A stretch of 64,000 bases of DNA from Herbiconiux sp. (lineage in GTDB: Bacteria > Actinomycetota > Actinomycetes > Actinomycetales > Microbacteriaceae): contig NZ_SCVE01000007.1 in assembly GCF_004297105.1 (NCBI RefSeq), forward strand, positions 1-64,000, given 5' to 3'. The notes under the pieces are model-generated. The model did not search any database, was not told the DNA's origin, and was given only the letters and a program-made list of their open reading frames with translations. This document shows, one piece after another, positions 36,968 to 46,070 of the stretch. A program made the position numbers and the translations under genes. Each line of letters starts with the position of its first letter. Positions within the stretch are counted from its first letter, which is position 1.

Positions 36968-38454
36968 CAGCGTCCGACTCGACTCCCTCGGCCGTGCGGA
37001 GCGGGGCCGCCGACGTGGTGCGCGAGCACGCTATAGACGTAGCGGGAGATCCCGCCGCTCTCGTGGCGGCACTCGCCCTCCAGCTTGACGTCGGCCCGCC
37101 CTCGGACGCGGATATCTGGCTCGCCTGGACAGCCATCCGTGGGGAGTTGCCCCGCGAGGACGATGTGATCGCGCTCCGTCGCAGCATCGCGTTGAACGGA
37201 GCGATGTCCGCGCTCACACTGCTCGGTGGCCGCACTGACGCCACGGTGTTCGGCCCGCGCAACGGTTTCGACGTGGTGACCGGGGCGATCCTCGTCGACG
37301 TGACGCACGCGAGCAGCACCGACAGCATCTCCGGCATTCAGCGAGTGGTGCGCGAGACGGTGCGCCGATGGGACGGGGCGCATCCAATCGTGCTCGTTTC
37401 GTGGACATCGGATTACAGGGCTCTCCGCCATCTGACGTCTTCAGAGTACCGTCGGATCCGCGAGGTTACCGCCGGCACCATCTCGACAGATGTGGCGCGC
37501 GGGGGGTCCGACGGTCCCGATGACGCCCCTGCTCTGGTGCTACCCGTCGGAGGGCTGTATATCGTGGCAGAGATCGCCGCCGAGCCCGAGCGCGCCGAGC
37601 GGATTCTGGCGCTAGGCCGCTTCGCGCAAGCGCGCGTCGCGGCCATTGGTTACGACATCGTCCCGCTCACCTCGGGCGAGACGGCGACCCCGGCGATGGC
37701 CACTCTCTTTCCTCTGTATCTGGAAGCACTCTCCTATGCCGATCGCATCGGCACGATCTCGACGGCGACGGCGACGGAATTCCAAGGATGGAAAAGGATG
37801 CTTTCTGCGAGCGGCAAGACCGGCCCGGACATCCGTGCGGTCTTCCTGGGGGGCGACTCTCCGTCGCCCCTGACAGGCGATGACTCGTCAGCGGCGGAGC
37901 AGCTCGGCATCCTGGAGGGTGAACCACTCGTGCTCGCCGTGGGCAGTCATGAGCCGAGGAAGAACCACTTGTCGATTCTCACTGCAGCACGGTCGTTGTG
38001 GAATCAGGGACTGTCGTTCAGACTGGTCTTCATCGGGAGCGGGACGTGGTCGAACGAGGGATTCAGCGCGCTGGCGGAGGTGATGATCGGGGAAGGCCAT
38101 CACCTGCAGGTGCTCACCGGATCAACTGACGAGCATCTCGCGGCGGCGTATCGACTCGCCGACGTCACGATTTTCACCTCGACGCACGAGGGGTTCGGCC
38201 TTCCGATCGTGGAGTCGCTTCGATCAGGGACGCCCGTGATCGCGTCGGACGTGGGCAGTATGCGGGAGATCGCCGAACATTACACCGGTGTCGTACAGGT
38301 GAATCCCCACGACGATCGTGCGCTGGAGCGGGAGCTCACTCGGCTTCTCACATCGCGACCAGCCCTCGATGAGCTCACGACAGCGGCCAGAGCCAACTCG
38401 TTCCTCAGTTGGGACGATTACGCTGACGAACTGTGGGACTATCTCACCGCGTGA
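36964..38454 (+). CDS. GT4 family glycosyltransferase, paralogue 2 of 4
   Basis: 496 residues. A shared helical N-terminus (WLAWTAIRGELPR), then LVDVTHASSTDSISGIQRVV, IGYDIVPLTSGE, the donor domain opening AVGSHEPRKNHLSIL and STHEGFGLPIVESLRSG. The order of parts equals that of the other three copies. Each probably catalyses one linkage of a repeating unit. The start codon overlaps the stop of paralogue 1. Confidence 0.9.
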   Translation: MTASDSTPSAVRSGAADVVREHAIDVAGDPAALVAALALQLDVGPPSDADIWLAWTAIRGELPREDDVIALRRSIALNGAMSALTLLGGRTDATVFGPRNGFDVVTGAILVDVTHASSTDSISGIQRVVRETVRRWDGAHPIVLVSWTSDYRALRHLTSSEYRRIREVTAGTISTDVARGGSDGPDDAPALVLPVGGLYIVAEIAAEPERAERILALGRFAQARVAAIGYDIVPLTSGETATPAMATLFPLYLEALSYADRIGTISTATATEFQGWKRMLSASGKTGPDIRAVFLGGDSPSPLTGDDSSAAEQLGILEGEPLVLAVGSHEPRKNHLSILTAARSLWNQGLSFRLVFIGSGTWSNEGFSALAEVMIGEGHHLQVLTGSTDEHLAAAYRLADVTIFTSTHEGFGLPIVESLRSGTPVIASDVGSMREIAEHYTGVVQVNPHDDRALERELTRLLTSRPALDELTTAARANSFLSWDDYADELWDYLTA

Positions 38455-38561
38455 CCTGACTGGGTCGGTCCCGCGGCGTCGGCCCGCTAAACTGATCGCT
38501 TGTTTTGACGTGGATCACCGCGTGAGGGCATCCCTGGACCATAGACAGCAAAGGACCAATC

Positions 38562-38816
38562 GTGTCGGACGACCGTGAAAAGGAACTCGAGCGTGAACTC
38601 TCCGAGCTGCGCGATGCTGTTCTCAGCGACTGGGTGAAGGTCGCGTCACATGCCACCGATACCCTCTGGGCCATGGAACAGACTCTGTCCTGGCGCATCA
38701 CAAAGCCGCTCCGCGCGGCAAAGCTCCTGCGCAACAAGGTTCGGCAGGTCGGGCCCTCGCGCGCTATCCGGATCGCCGGAAACCAGCTGGCCACGAAGTT
38801 GAGGCCCGGCCGATGA
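38562..38816 (+). CDS. Small coiled-coil protein with SWRITKPLR motif
   Basis: 84 residues. An N-terminal charged coiled coil (EKELERELSELRDAV) leads into TLSWRITKPLRAAKLLRNK and a basic tail. The same SW-x-x-T-x-PLR motif ends the GT encoded at 5.3-6.7 kb and lies near the N-terminus of paralogue 1, but here it stands alone. GTG start with AAAGGA 6 bases upstream. It overlaps paralogue 3 by 4 bases. It could be a detached membrane- or complex-docking domain for the neighbouring glycosyltransferases; no function is established. Confidence 0.75.
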   Translation: MSDDREKELERELSELRDAVLSDWVKVASHATDTLWAMEQTLSWRITKPLRAAKLLRNKVRQVGPSRAIRIAGNQLATKLRPGR

Positions 38817-40309
38817 CGTCGACCGAGGCGTTGCAGTCCGCGATGCTCGCCCGGCTCGGAGTGGCAGCAGAAGCCCTCGGTATCGAGGTGGGGGATGTCG
38901 CGCCGGGTGATCTCCTCCAAATCCTTTCGCGGCGCATCGTGGAGTCACGTCGAACTGACGAGGCGTGGCTCGTCTACATCGCCGTCTCCGGATCGTTCCC
39001 CACTCCTCACCAGCTCACCAACTTCCTGAGTTTGATCGAACTCAGCACTACCGCGACCGCGATGCTCGCGGTTCTCGAAGGCACTCTCGCGGGAGCCTCT
39101 CAGCGTCATGTCCTGGGCCGAACGTTGAGAGTTGAGTCGGAACGAGTCGTGGTCGACGCCAATTTCTGCGCCACCCAAGAGCACAACACGGGCATCCAGC
39201 GGGTCGTGCGCGAGACACTCCCGAAATGGGAGAGGCAAGGGCGTTCGATACGGATCGTCGCCTGGACCGCAGATTCGACTGTCATGCGCGAGATCGACGA
39301 GTACGAGACCGATCGCGTGCTCTCTTGGAACGAGCGGCGCTACCCGGTCGGTCACCGGCACCCGATGGAAAGCGTCGAGTTCACCGAGACAATCGTTGTG
39401 CCCTGGAAGACGGATGTCTTTCTGCCGGAAGTGCCGCTGCCCTCCACGACGGCCGCGCTGGCCTGCTTGGCCGAGTTTTCCGGCAATTCCGTCACACTCA
39501 TCGGTCACGATGCGATTCCCCTCGTGAGCGCGGAGGGCCAGCCCAATTCCGAGTCGGAGCGGTTCGCTCACTTTCTCACTGTGGTGAAGCACGCGCACCG
39601 AGTGATCGGTGTGAGTGAGTCGGCCGCATCCGAGTTCAGAGGGTTCGCCTCCGCTGTGCGGGCCCAGGGGCTGGCCGGCCCGTCCGTCACCGCTGTTCCG
39701 CTTGCGGGCGAGGTGCCGGCTCGAGCGGCTGGGACCAGGCGACCGGGCCCGCGAGAGCTGCCTCTCGTCCTCTGCGTCGGAAGCCACGAGCCCCGCAAGA
39801 ACCAAGAGGCGGTTCTGTTCGCGGCGGAGTATCTGCACCATCAGGGGCATCGTTTCCGCATAGTCTTCGTCGGTAGAGGTAGCCGAGCCGTCACGCAGGA
39901 TTTCGATGCCCGCGTGCGTCGACTCCGGCGTCGCGGGCTCGACGTCCGCTCGCTGCGCTCGCTCGACGACGAAGGGCTCTGGGCGCTCTACCAGGAGGCG
40001 CGGTTCACGACCCTTGTTTCCTTGCACGAGGGGTTCGGCCTGCCGGTCGTGGAGTCGCTCGCACTCGGCACTCCGGTACTCACGAGCAATTTCGGAAGTC
40101 TCGCGGAGATCGCTGCGCAGGGGGGATGCCTCGCGGTCGACCCACGGAGCGACGTGGAGATCATCGAAGGAATGCGCCGCCTGCTCGACGATGATGACCT
40201 CATCGCGCGGCTTCGCAGCGAGGCATCGAATGCGGCGTCACGGACCTGGAGCGAATACGCCCAAGAACTGTGGCAGGCGGCCGACTTCGAACTGGCGGTC
40301 CGCGGATGA
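38813..40309 (+). CDS. GT4 family glycosyltransferase, paralogue 3 of 4
   Basis: 498 residues. The helical N-terminus carries WLVYIAVSGSFPT, then VVDANFCATQEHNTGIQRVV, LIGHDAIPLVSAEG, CVGSHEPRKNQEAVLF and SLHEGFGLPVVESLALG. Translationally coupled on both sides (ATGA overlaps with the small protein and with paralogue 4). Sequence differences from its sisters are spread evenly, so the duplications are not recent. Confidence 0.9.
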   Translation: MTSTEALQSAMLARLGVAAEALGIEVGDVAPGDLLQILSRRIVESRRTDEAWLVYIAVSGSFPTPHQLTNFLSLIELSTTATAMLAVLEGTLAGASQRHVLGRTLRVESERVVVDANFCATQEHNTGIQRVVRETLPKWERQGRSIRIVAWTADSTVMREIDEYETDRVLSWNERRYPVGHRHPMESVEFTETIVVPWKTDVFLPEVPLPSTTAALACLAEFSGNSVTLIGHDAIPLVSAEGQPNSESERFAHFLTVVKHAHRVIGVSESAASEFRGFASAVRAQGLAGPSVTAVPLAGEVPARAAGTRRPGPRELPLVLCVGSHEPRKNQEAVLFAAEYLHHQGHRFRIVFVGRGSRAVTQDFDARVRRLRRRGLDVRSLRSLDDEGLWALYQEARFTTLVSLHEGFGLPVVESLALGTPVLTSNFGSLAEIAAQGGCLAVDPRSDVEIIEGMRRLLDDDDLIARLRSEASNAASRTWSEYAQELWQAADFELAVRG

Positions 40310-41760
40310 GCAAAGATGACTTCCTGATCCCGCGCCTGCGCGAGATCGCGCGCGCCCTCGGCATCGCCGTCACCGGTCGATCCGTAGATGCCCTCATCTC
40401 GGAGATCGTGCGTGCGACACCGTCGCCCGATGACCTGGTGAGCTACCTCGCCATCGCCGTCATCAATGGTGCCGTGCCGAACCCCCGCCGGGTGGAGGCG
40501 CTGACCCGCCGATGGCGCCTCGAGGGACTTGCCGTGCTGCTCAAGACCGAGTGCGACAGGGCGAACCGCAACCGGCTCATCGTGAAGAAGAACTCGTCGC
40601 CTGTGCGCGTGTCGGGCGGCGTGATCGTCGATGTCACAGATACCGGGCGGAGCACGTTCACCACAGGAATCCAGCGCGTCGCTCGGGAGACGCTCACCCG
40701 CTGGGTGGGCCTGCACGAGGTGCAATGCGTGAGCTGGACTCAGGACGGCCGATCACTTCATCGCGTCACGCCGCTGGAGTACGAGCGCGCGACCCTGCAC
40801 CCTGCACCCGAGTCGCTCAGCGGGGAGCCGCCCGTCGTGATCCCCTTCCGCGCGACGTTCGTGCTTCCCGAAATCGCCGTGGACCACGAGCGGGCACTGC
40901 GTATACGAACCATCGCCGAGTTCAGCGGCTCACGCACGGTCGCTGTCGGCTTTGACACGATCCCGGTCACGAGCGCCGAAACCGCCGGAGCCGGCATGCC
41001 GGGCGCCTTCAGCAAGTATCTCGCGACCCTCGCTCGGTTCTCTTCGGTCGCCACCATCTCGTCGGCGGCTCAGATCGAGTATGTGGGATGGCGCAGCATG
41101 CTCCCCTCCACGGGCCTCGTGGGGCCCGAAATCGTGCAGGTTGACTTGCCGGCGGGTATCGGGGAGGTCTCGGTCGAAACAGTGGAGCGCGTGAGGCACG
41201 ACCTCGAACTCGACGACGTGAACGTCGTGCTCGCGGTGGGCAGCCACGAGCCGCGCAAGAATCACCTACGGCTTCTCGTGGCGGCCGAGCTGCGCTGGCG
41301 CCAGGGTGATCAATTCGCCCTCGTCATGGTTGGCGGCAACTCGTGGGACACCTCGCGGTTCGATGCCATGGTCGAGCGGCTACGAGCAGCCGGGCGCCCG
41401 ATCATCCTGCTTTCGAATGCCAGCGACGAGGTCGTTTGGAGTCTCTACCGCATCGCTCGCTTCAGTGTCTTCTGTTCACTCAATGAAGGCTTCGGTCTTC
41501 CGATTGTCGAGTCGCTGGCATCGGGAACCCCGGTCGTCACCTCGGATTTCGGCAGCATGCGTGAACTTGGCGAGGGGTACGGTGCCGTGTTGGCCGATCC
41601 TCACGACGCCTATTCGATGGCCCGCGCAATGGGCGAGCTGCTCTCGGGTGACGAGGTTCTCGAACGCATGCGCAGGGAAGCCGAGAATCTTCCACTGCGA
41701 TCTTGGGACACCTATGCAGATCGACTTTGGCTCCTCGTCGATCCGACTACCCGTGACTGA
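40306..41760 (+). CDS. GT4 family glycosyltransferase, paralogue 4 of 4
   Basis: 484 residues from the ATG that overlaps the stop of paralogue 3; a longer in-frame version would overlap that gene further. YLAIAVINGAVPN, IVDVTDTGRSTFTTGIQRVA, GFDTIPVTSAETAG, AVGSHEPRKNHLRLL and SLNEGFGLPIVESLASG follow the shared order. Last of the set before the exporter genes; a TACTAT box after its stop may start a separate exporter transcript. Confidence 0.9.
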   Translation: MSKDDFLIPRLREIARALGIAVTGRSVDALISEIVRATPSPDDLVSYLAIAVINGAVPNPRRVEALTRRWRLEGLAVLLKTECDRANRNRLIVKKNSSPVRVSGGVIVDVTDTGRSTFTTGIQRVARETLTRWVGLHEVQCVSWTQDGRSLHRVTPLEYERATLHPAPESLSGEPPVVIPFRATFVLPEIAVDHERALRIRTIAEFSGSRTVAVGFDTIPVTSAETAGAGMPGAFSKYLATLARFSSVATISSAAQIEYVGWRSMLPSTGLVGPEIVQVDLPAGIGEVSVETVERVRHDLELDDVNVVLAVGSHEPRKNHLRLLVAAELRWRQGDQFALVMVGGNSWDTSRFDAMVERLRAAGRPIILLSNASDEVVWSLYRIARFSVFCSLNEGFGLPIVESLASGTPVVTSDFGSMRELGEGYGAVLADPHDAYSMARAMGELLSGDEVLERMRREAENLPLRSWDTYADRLWLLVDPTTRD

Positions 41761-41825
41761 CCACCCAGATGCACTACGTACTATTGGCGGGGACGTGTTC
41801 GAGTGTCCCGAAATGACGAGGATGA

Positions 41826-42776
41826 ATGACTGACCAGGCAACGGAACGCGCTCAGCGTCTAGCTACCCTTCCCTTCGAGTCGTCCGGACCCACGTCGGTG
41901 CGGTCGGTCGGAGGCTTCGTCTCCGCGGTGCGGGAGATCTTCGGGCAGAAGGAGCTCTTGGACCTCCTGATTCGCCGCGAGCTGAAGTCGCGATACAAAG
42001 ACAGCAGCCTGGGATTCGTCTGGTCCCTCATCCGGCCGCTGACGATGCTGCTCATCTACTACGTGTTCATCGGACAGGTACTCGGCGCCGCGCGGGGTGT
42101 GCCAGACTTCGCCATCTTCGTCTATGCAGGCTTGACGCTGTGGGGGCTGTACAGCGAGATTGTCACCGCCGGAACCAGCTCGATAATCACGAATGCGGGT
42201 CTGATCAAGAAGGTCTACCTCCCCAGAGAGATCTTCCCTCTCGCCAGCGTCGGCTCGGCGTTGTTTAACTTCGCCATCCAGATGGGCATTCTGCTGCTCG
42301 CGACAATCGCCCTGGGGCAGTTCCCGCTCTCCTGGGATCTGCTGTATGTGCCTGTCGCGGTGATCATCGTGATCATCTACGGCACAGCGCTGGCCCTGTT
42401 GCTCTCAGCGTTGAATGTGTACCTGCGCGACGTCCAGTACCTGGTCGAGGTCGCTATCCTGTTGTTCTTCTGGGCGAGTCCGATTGTGTACTCGTGGTCG
42501 TTCGTGGTCAACGCGACCGTGCAGCGAGGAGCGTCGTGGCTCGGTGAGTTGTATCTGCTCAACCCCATCTCGATCAGCATGATCGCCTTCGATCGCGGTA
42601 TCTGGAAGGCCGGAAGTGAGCAGCGTGTCATCGAGGGGAACGTCATCCCGGCTCAGCCGTGGCCTGAGCACATGGACATCCGGCTCGTGATCACGGCGAT
42701 CGTCGGACTCGTCTTCGTCGTGATCGCGCAGCGGATTTTCGCACGCCTTCAGGGCAACTTCGCGCAGGAGATCTGA
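41826..42776 (+). CDS. Polysaccharide ABC exporter, permease subunit (Wzm-like)
   Basis: 316 residues with six predicted helices. The cytosolic lead-in LLIRRELKSRYKDSSLGFVWSL is the hallmark of the ABC-2 family that exports O-antigen, teichoic acid and other lipid-linked glycans. A longer loop of about 35 residues (RGIWKAGSEQRVIEGN) lies before the last helix. GAGGA precedes the ATG. The ATPase gene follows directly. Confidence 0.93.
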   Translation: MTDQATERAQRLATLPFESSGPTSVRSVGGFVSAVREIFGQKELLDLLIRRELKSRYKDSSLGFVWSLIRPLTMLLIYYVFIGQVLGAARGVPDFAIFVYAGLTLWGLYSEIVTAGTSSIITNAGLIKKVYLPREIFPLASVGSALFNFAIQMGILLLATIALGQFPLSWDLLYVPVAVIIVIIYGTALALLLSALNVYLRDVQYLVEVAILLFFWASPIVYSWSFVVNATVQRGASWLGELYLLNPISISMIAFDRGIWKAGSEQRVIEGNVIPAQPWPEHMDIRLVITAIVGLVFVVIAQRIFARLQGNFAQEI

Positions 42777-43532
42777 ATGTCCTCACCAGCACCTGAATCG
42801 ACTCCCGTGGTCGTTCGCGCCTCCGATGTCTCTAAGCGATTCGTGATCCGCAAAGACAAGTCGCTCAAGGAGCGGGTCGTCAACTTCGGCCGGTCGAACA
42901 AGCACAAAGATGACTTCTGGGCCCTCCGCGACGTCAGCCTGGAGATATCGGCCGGATCGACGGTCGGTCTAGTCGGCGCAAACGGCTCTGGGAAGAGCAC
43001 GCTCCTCAAGGTGATCGGCGGAATCATCCAACCCGACACAGGGATCGTGCAACGACGTGGCCGGCTGGCTGCCCTGCTCGAGCTCGGAGCAGGATTCCAT
43101 CCCGACCTCACTGGCCGCGAGAACGTGTTCCTGAACGGTGCGATCCTCGGGCTCAGCCGCAAGCAGACCGAACAGTACTTCGATTCCATCGTCGAATTCT
43201 CGGAGATCGGCGACTTCATCGACACCCAGGTGAAGTTCTACTCATCGGGCATGTACGTGCGGCTCGCATTCGCGATAGCCGTGCACGTCGATCCAGACCT
43301 CCTCCTCGTCGACGAGGTGCTGGCGGTGGGTGACGAGCCGTTCCAAGAGAAATGCATGGCGAAGATCCGGGAGTTTCAGAAGGAGGGTCGCACGATCGTG
43401 TTCGTGTCGCACAGCTCCGCTCAGATCGAAGACCTCTGTGATCGTGTCGTGGTGCTGTCGCACGGTGAGGCTATTTTCGACGGAGGCACGGTCGATGGAC
43501 TCGAGGCGCTTCGGGAATCGTTCGGTCGCTGA
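42777..43532 (+). CDS. Polysaccharide ABC exporter, ATPase subunit (Wzt-like)
   Basis: 251 residues. Walker A GANGSGKST, the Wzt-typical LLELGAGFHPDLTGRENVFLNG, signature YSSGMYVRLAFA, Walker B DLLLVDEVLAVGDE and a late switch histidine in VFVSHSS. The C-terminal carbohydrate-binding domain of long Wzt proteins is missing, so export probably depends on the lipid carrier and not on chain-terminus recognition. It starts on the base after the permease stop. Confidence 0.94.
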   Translation: MSSPAPESTPVVVRASDVSKRFVIRKDKSLKERVVNFGRSNKHKDDFWALRDVSLEISAGSTVGLVGANGSGKSTLLKVIGGIIQPDTGIVQRRGRLAALLELGAGFHPDLTGRENVFLNGAILGLSRKQTEQYFDSIVEFSEIGDFIDTQVKFYSSGMYVRLAFAIAVHVDPDLLLVDEVLAVGDEPFQEKCMAKIREFQKEGRTIVFVSHSSAQIEDLCDRVVVLSHGEAIFDGGTVDGLEALRESFGR

Positions 43533-43566
43533 GTGGCCTCATCCTCAGCGGACAGGTTCACTCGGG

Positions 43567-44787
43567 TCATCTCGACTTGCGTGCCCGGCGTCGCGCTGCG
43601 ACGAGACCCGCACGCCACTTGGCGATTCCGATAACGCCTCTGTTGTCGAGGTCATGAAGCCGATGATTCAGTTCATCGGCGCGACTGGTCACGGTCCTGA
43701 GCTCGTCTCGCAGGGTCTCAACCTCGGCGATCTTGGTTTCGACCTCGGTCGTTAGGTGCTCCAGCTCGAACTCACGGCGTTCGATGTGACGTTGATGATG
43801 CTCGAGCGTGGCCGCCATGGCATCGAGTCGCGCTTCGAGCCAGGCCGCGTAGCGCTGGGCCAGCGAGAGCGCGGTCGACGGGGCGCCTGCGGTGATCTCA
43901 TCCGCTGTCGGGAGCGTACGCCCGTTCGTGATGGCAGAGGCGTCGCCCCATTCGCGCACCGGGGCGAGGACGCTCAGCGGCGCGTCCGGCTCCGGCGCAT
44001 GAGCGAGAACGTCCGCCCACCGATCCTGGAACACTCGTGAGCCATGCCACGACGCCCATTCTCGGTATCGGCCACTCGCCGATGTCGAGGCCCCGGAAAC
44101 GTGCTTCACCTGAGCAGAGGGCTCAAAGATGATGTCGCCGCCCGCGAGGCGCAGTCGGAACTGCAGGTCGACATCCTCGTAGTAGGCGGGCTCGAAGGCC
44201 TGGTCGAAGGCGGCGACGGCACGGAACGCGGTGGCCCTGACGAGCAAAGCGGCTGCCGAGCCATAATCGATCTCGCGGCGAGAAAGTAGCCCCTGGGATG
44301 CCGCCTCTTCCAGCGACATCCCTCTGCCTAGCTGGGCCGTTCCATCGGCGAGTACGCGGCTACCCGCTTCTTGGAGGGTGCCATCGGTGTTGCGGAGAAG
44401 ACTTGCAATCGCCGACGCTGACGGTAGGTCGCGCGCCGCAGAGACGAGCCGTTCGAGCCACGACGGATCCACCACCGTGTCATCGTTGAGGAAGATAATG
44501 AATTCACCTCGGGCAACGCCAGCTCCGGCATTGCATCCGCTTCCGAAGCCTACGTTGCTCGGCAGATCGACGATGACAGCGCCGGAGACGCGGCTTGCCA
44601 CGAGGTCGCGGGCGGCCGTGCTCGCGCCATTCAGAACGACGATCATCTCGAACAGCGGGGCGTTTTCGGACATTGCCACCGATTCGAGGCACGCGAGGAG
44701 TGTCTCCTCCATCTTCCAGGCGAGGACAACAACGCTGGCGACCGGAGAATTCGATGGTGGGAAGATGACGGGATCGATGAGCGTCAG
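43567..44787 (-). CDS. GT2 glycosyltransferase with C-terminal coiled coil, probable CTG start
   Basis: About 406 residues. A GT-A domain with FLNDDTVVDPSW and YYEDVDLQFRL is followed by a coiled coil (about 310-370) and a basic tail. The first ATG (44712) would remove the opening strand SVVVLAWK, which GT2 enzymes need and which is encoded in frame just upstream. No ATG, GTG or TTG exists there. The best candidate is a CTG at 44787 overlapping the TGA of the upstream gene (CTGA), mirroring the ATGA/GTGA couplings elsewhere in the locus. Start moderately sure; enzyme class sure. Confidence 0.83.
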   Translation of the reverse strand: MTLIDPVIFPPSNSPVASVVVLAWKMEETLLACLESVAMSENAPLFEMIVVLNGASTAARDLVASRVSGAVIVDLPSNVGFGSGCNAGAGVARGEFIIFLNDDTVVDPSWLERLVSAARDLPSASAIASLLRNTDGTLQEAGSRVLADGTAQLGRGMSLEEAASQGLLSRREIDYGSAAALLVRATAFRAVAAFDQAFEPAYYEDVDLQFRLRLAGGDIIFEPSAQVKHVSGASTSASGRYREWASWHGSRVFQDRWADVLAHAPEPDAPLSVLAPVREWGDASAITNGRTLPTADEITAGAPSTALSLAQRYAAWLEARLDAMAATLEHHQRHIERREFELEHLTTEVETKIAEVETLRDELRTVTSRADELNHRLHDLDNRGVIGIAKWRAGLVAARRRARKSR

Positions 44788-46010
44788 CCTTTCATTCGCG
44801 ACAACACTGTCGGCGTTCTATGAGGCACTACAGTATTCGAGGACTGGGTATTGGACGCCCGGGCCGGAAGCGGGTTGACCCGCTCCGCGCCGTTCGCGAG
44901 GTCGAGTGACACCGCGGTCTGGTCGAGCTTCGACTTCAGCGCGAACACCACGAGCACGAGCCAGCCGGCGTGCGCGAGCGGCCCGGCGTCGAAGAAGGTC
45001 TGCACGATCAGCGCGGTGAACACCAGCGCGGGCGCGAGAGTGATCGGCACCTGACGGATCGGCAGTCCCAGCGAATCGAGCGGATCGTCGATCGCGAACC
45101 ACCACAGCCGGTGCCAGGTGCCCACCACGAGGGCTGCGGCGAGCAGCACGCCCACCACGCCGAGCTGTGACCAGACGCCGTTCCAGACGTTCTGGGTCTG
45201 CAGCGTGGGCGCGAACACGAGAACCGCCACCACGGCGAGGGCCGTGACCACGGCGATCCCCACCATCACGGCCACCCGGCGGCCGGGGCCGAGGCGACGG
45301 GCGAGCAGCAGGGCCCCGAGCATCGCGGCCGCGATCACGAGGGCGGCCAGGGCCACGAGCGAGCGGGTGAGGGCGAGGAGTGCCACGGCGATCCCGATCC
45401 ACACCAGCGTCGGGATGCGACGGCGCAGCCTCTGCGCGAGCTGCACGCCGAGCACCAGCCCGGCGAGCACCGCCACGAAGGCGAGCAGGCCGCTGTCGCC
45501 CACGATGCCCTGCACGGGGCCTCCGGTGAAGAGCGCCGCCTGCGTCCAGGGGGTGGTCGAGCCGCCCCAGAACGGCAGGATCGGGGCGCGCACGAACACG
45601 GCGGCGATGAGTTCGAACGCCACGGAGAGCCCGAGGATCCAGCACAGTGCCGTGCTCAGGGCGGCCACGAGCCGCGGCCAGCTGAGGGCGACGCAGAGGA
45701 AGAGGGCGCCGAGCGTGACGGCGGCCTGCGCGACGAGCCCGAGAGCCGAACCGCCGGGCGATGCCGACCAGGCGACCGACACCACGGCGAAGGCGGCCAC
45801 GAGCACGAGGGTGCGGGGGAAGCGCCGCGGGTCGAGGCGCCGCCAGAGCCGTCGGCGTGTCATCACGACCGCCACGGCCGCGGTGATCGCCACCGCGAGG
45901 GCGAGATGGCCCCAGCCGCCGAGGAGGTTCTGCCAGAAGTCGCCCGCGAACACCGTGAAGAACAGGAGCACGCCGAGCGAGCGCGTGGTGGCGTCGGTCG
46001 GGTAGCGCAT
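44784..46010 (-). CDS. O-antigen ligase/polymerase-like membrane protein (Wzy/WaaL type)
   Basis: 408 residues with about eleven membrane helices, a cytosolic arginine-rich turn (TRRRLWRRLDPRRF) and a large outside loop (TPWTQAALFTGGPVQGIVGD) near the middle, followed by RIPTLVWIGIAVALLALTRSLVAL. This is the pattern of Wzy polymerases and O-antigen ligases. The C-terminal 45 residues are cytosolic and disordered-looking. Base composition is clearly more GC-rich than the GT2 gene that follows, so the edge of the variable region may be here. Confidence 0.8.
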   Translation of the reverse strand: MRYPTDATTRSLGVLLFFTVFAGDFWQNLLGGWGHLALAVAITAAVAVVMTRRRLWRRLDPRRFPRTLVLVAAFAVVSVAWSASPGGSALGLVAQAAVTLGALFLCVALSWPRLVAALSTALCWILGLSVAFELIAAVFVRAPILPFWGGSTTPWTQAALFTGGPVQGIVGDSGLLAFVAVLAGLVLGVQLAQRLRRRIPTLVWIGIAVALLALTRSLVALAALVIAAAMLGALLLARRLGPGRRVAVMVGIAVVTALAVVAVLVFAPTLQTQNVWNGVWSQLGVVGVLLAAALVVGTWHRLWWFAIDDPLDSLGLPIRQVPITLAPALVFTALIVQTFFDAGPLAHAGWLVLVVFALKSKLDQTAVSLDLANGAERVNPLPARASNTQSSNTVVPHRTPTVLSRMKG

Positions 46011-46070
46011 AGGGAGAAGCCTACTCAGCCGGGGATGCCGGTGCGGCCGCCGCCACCGGGGCGACGACCG

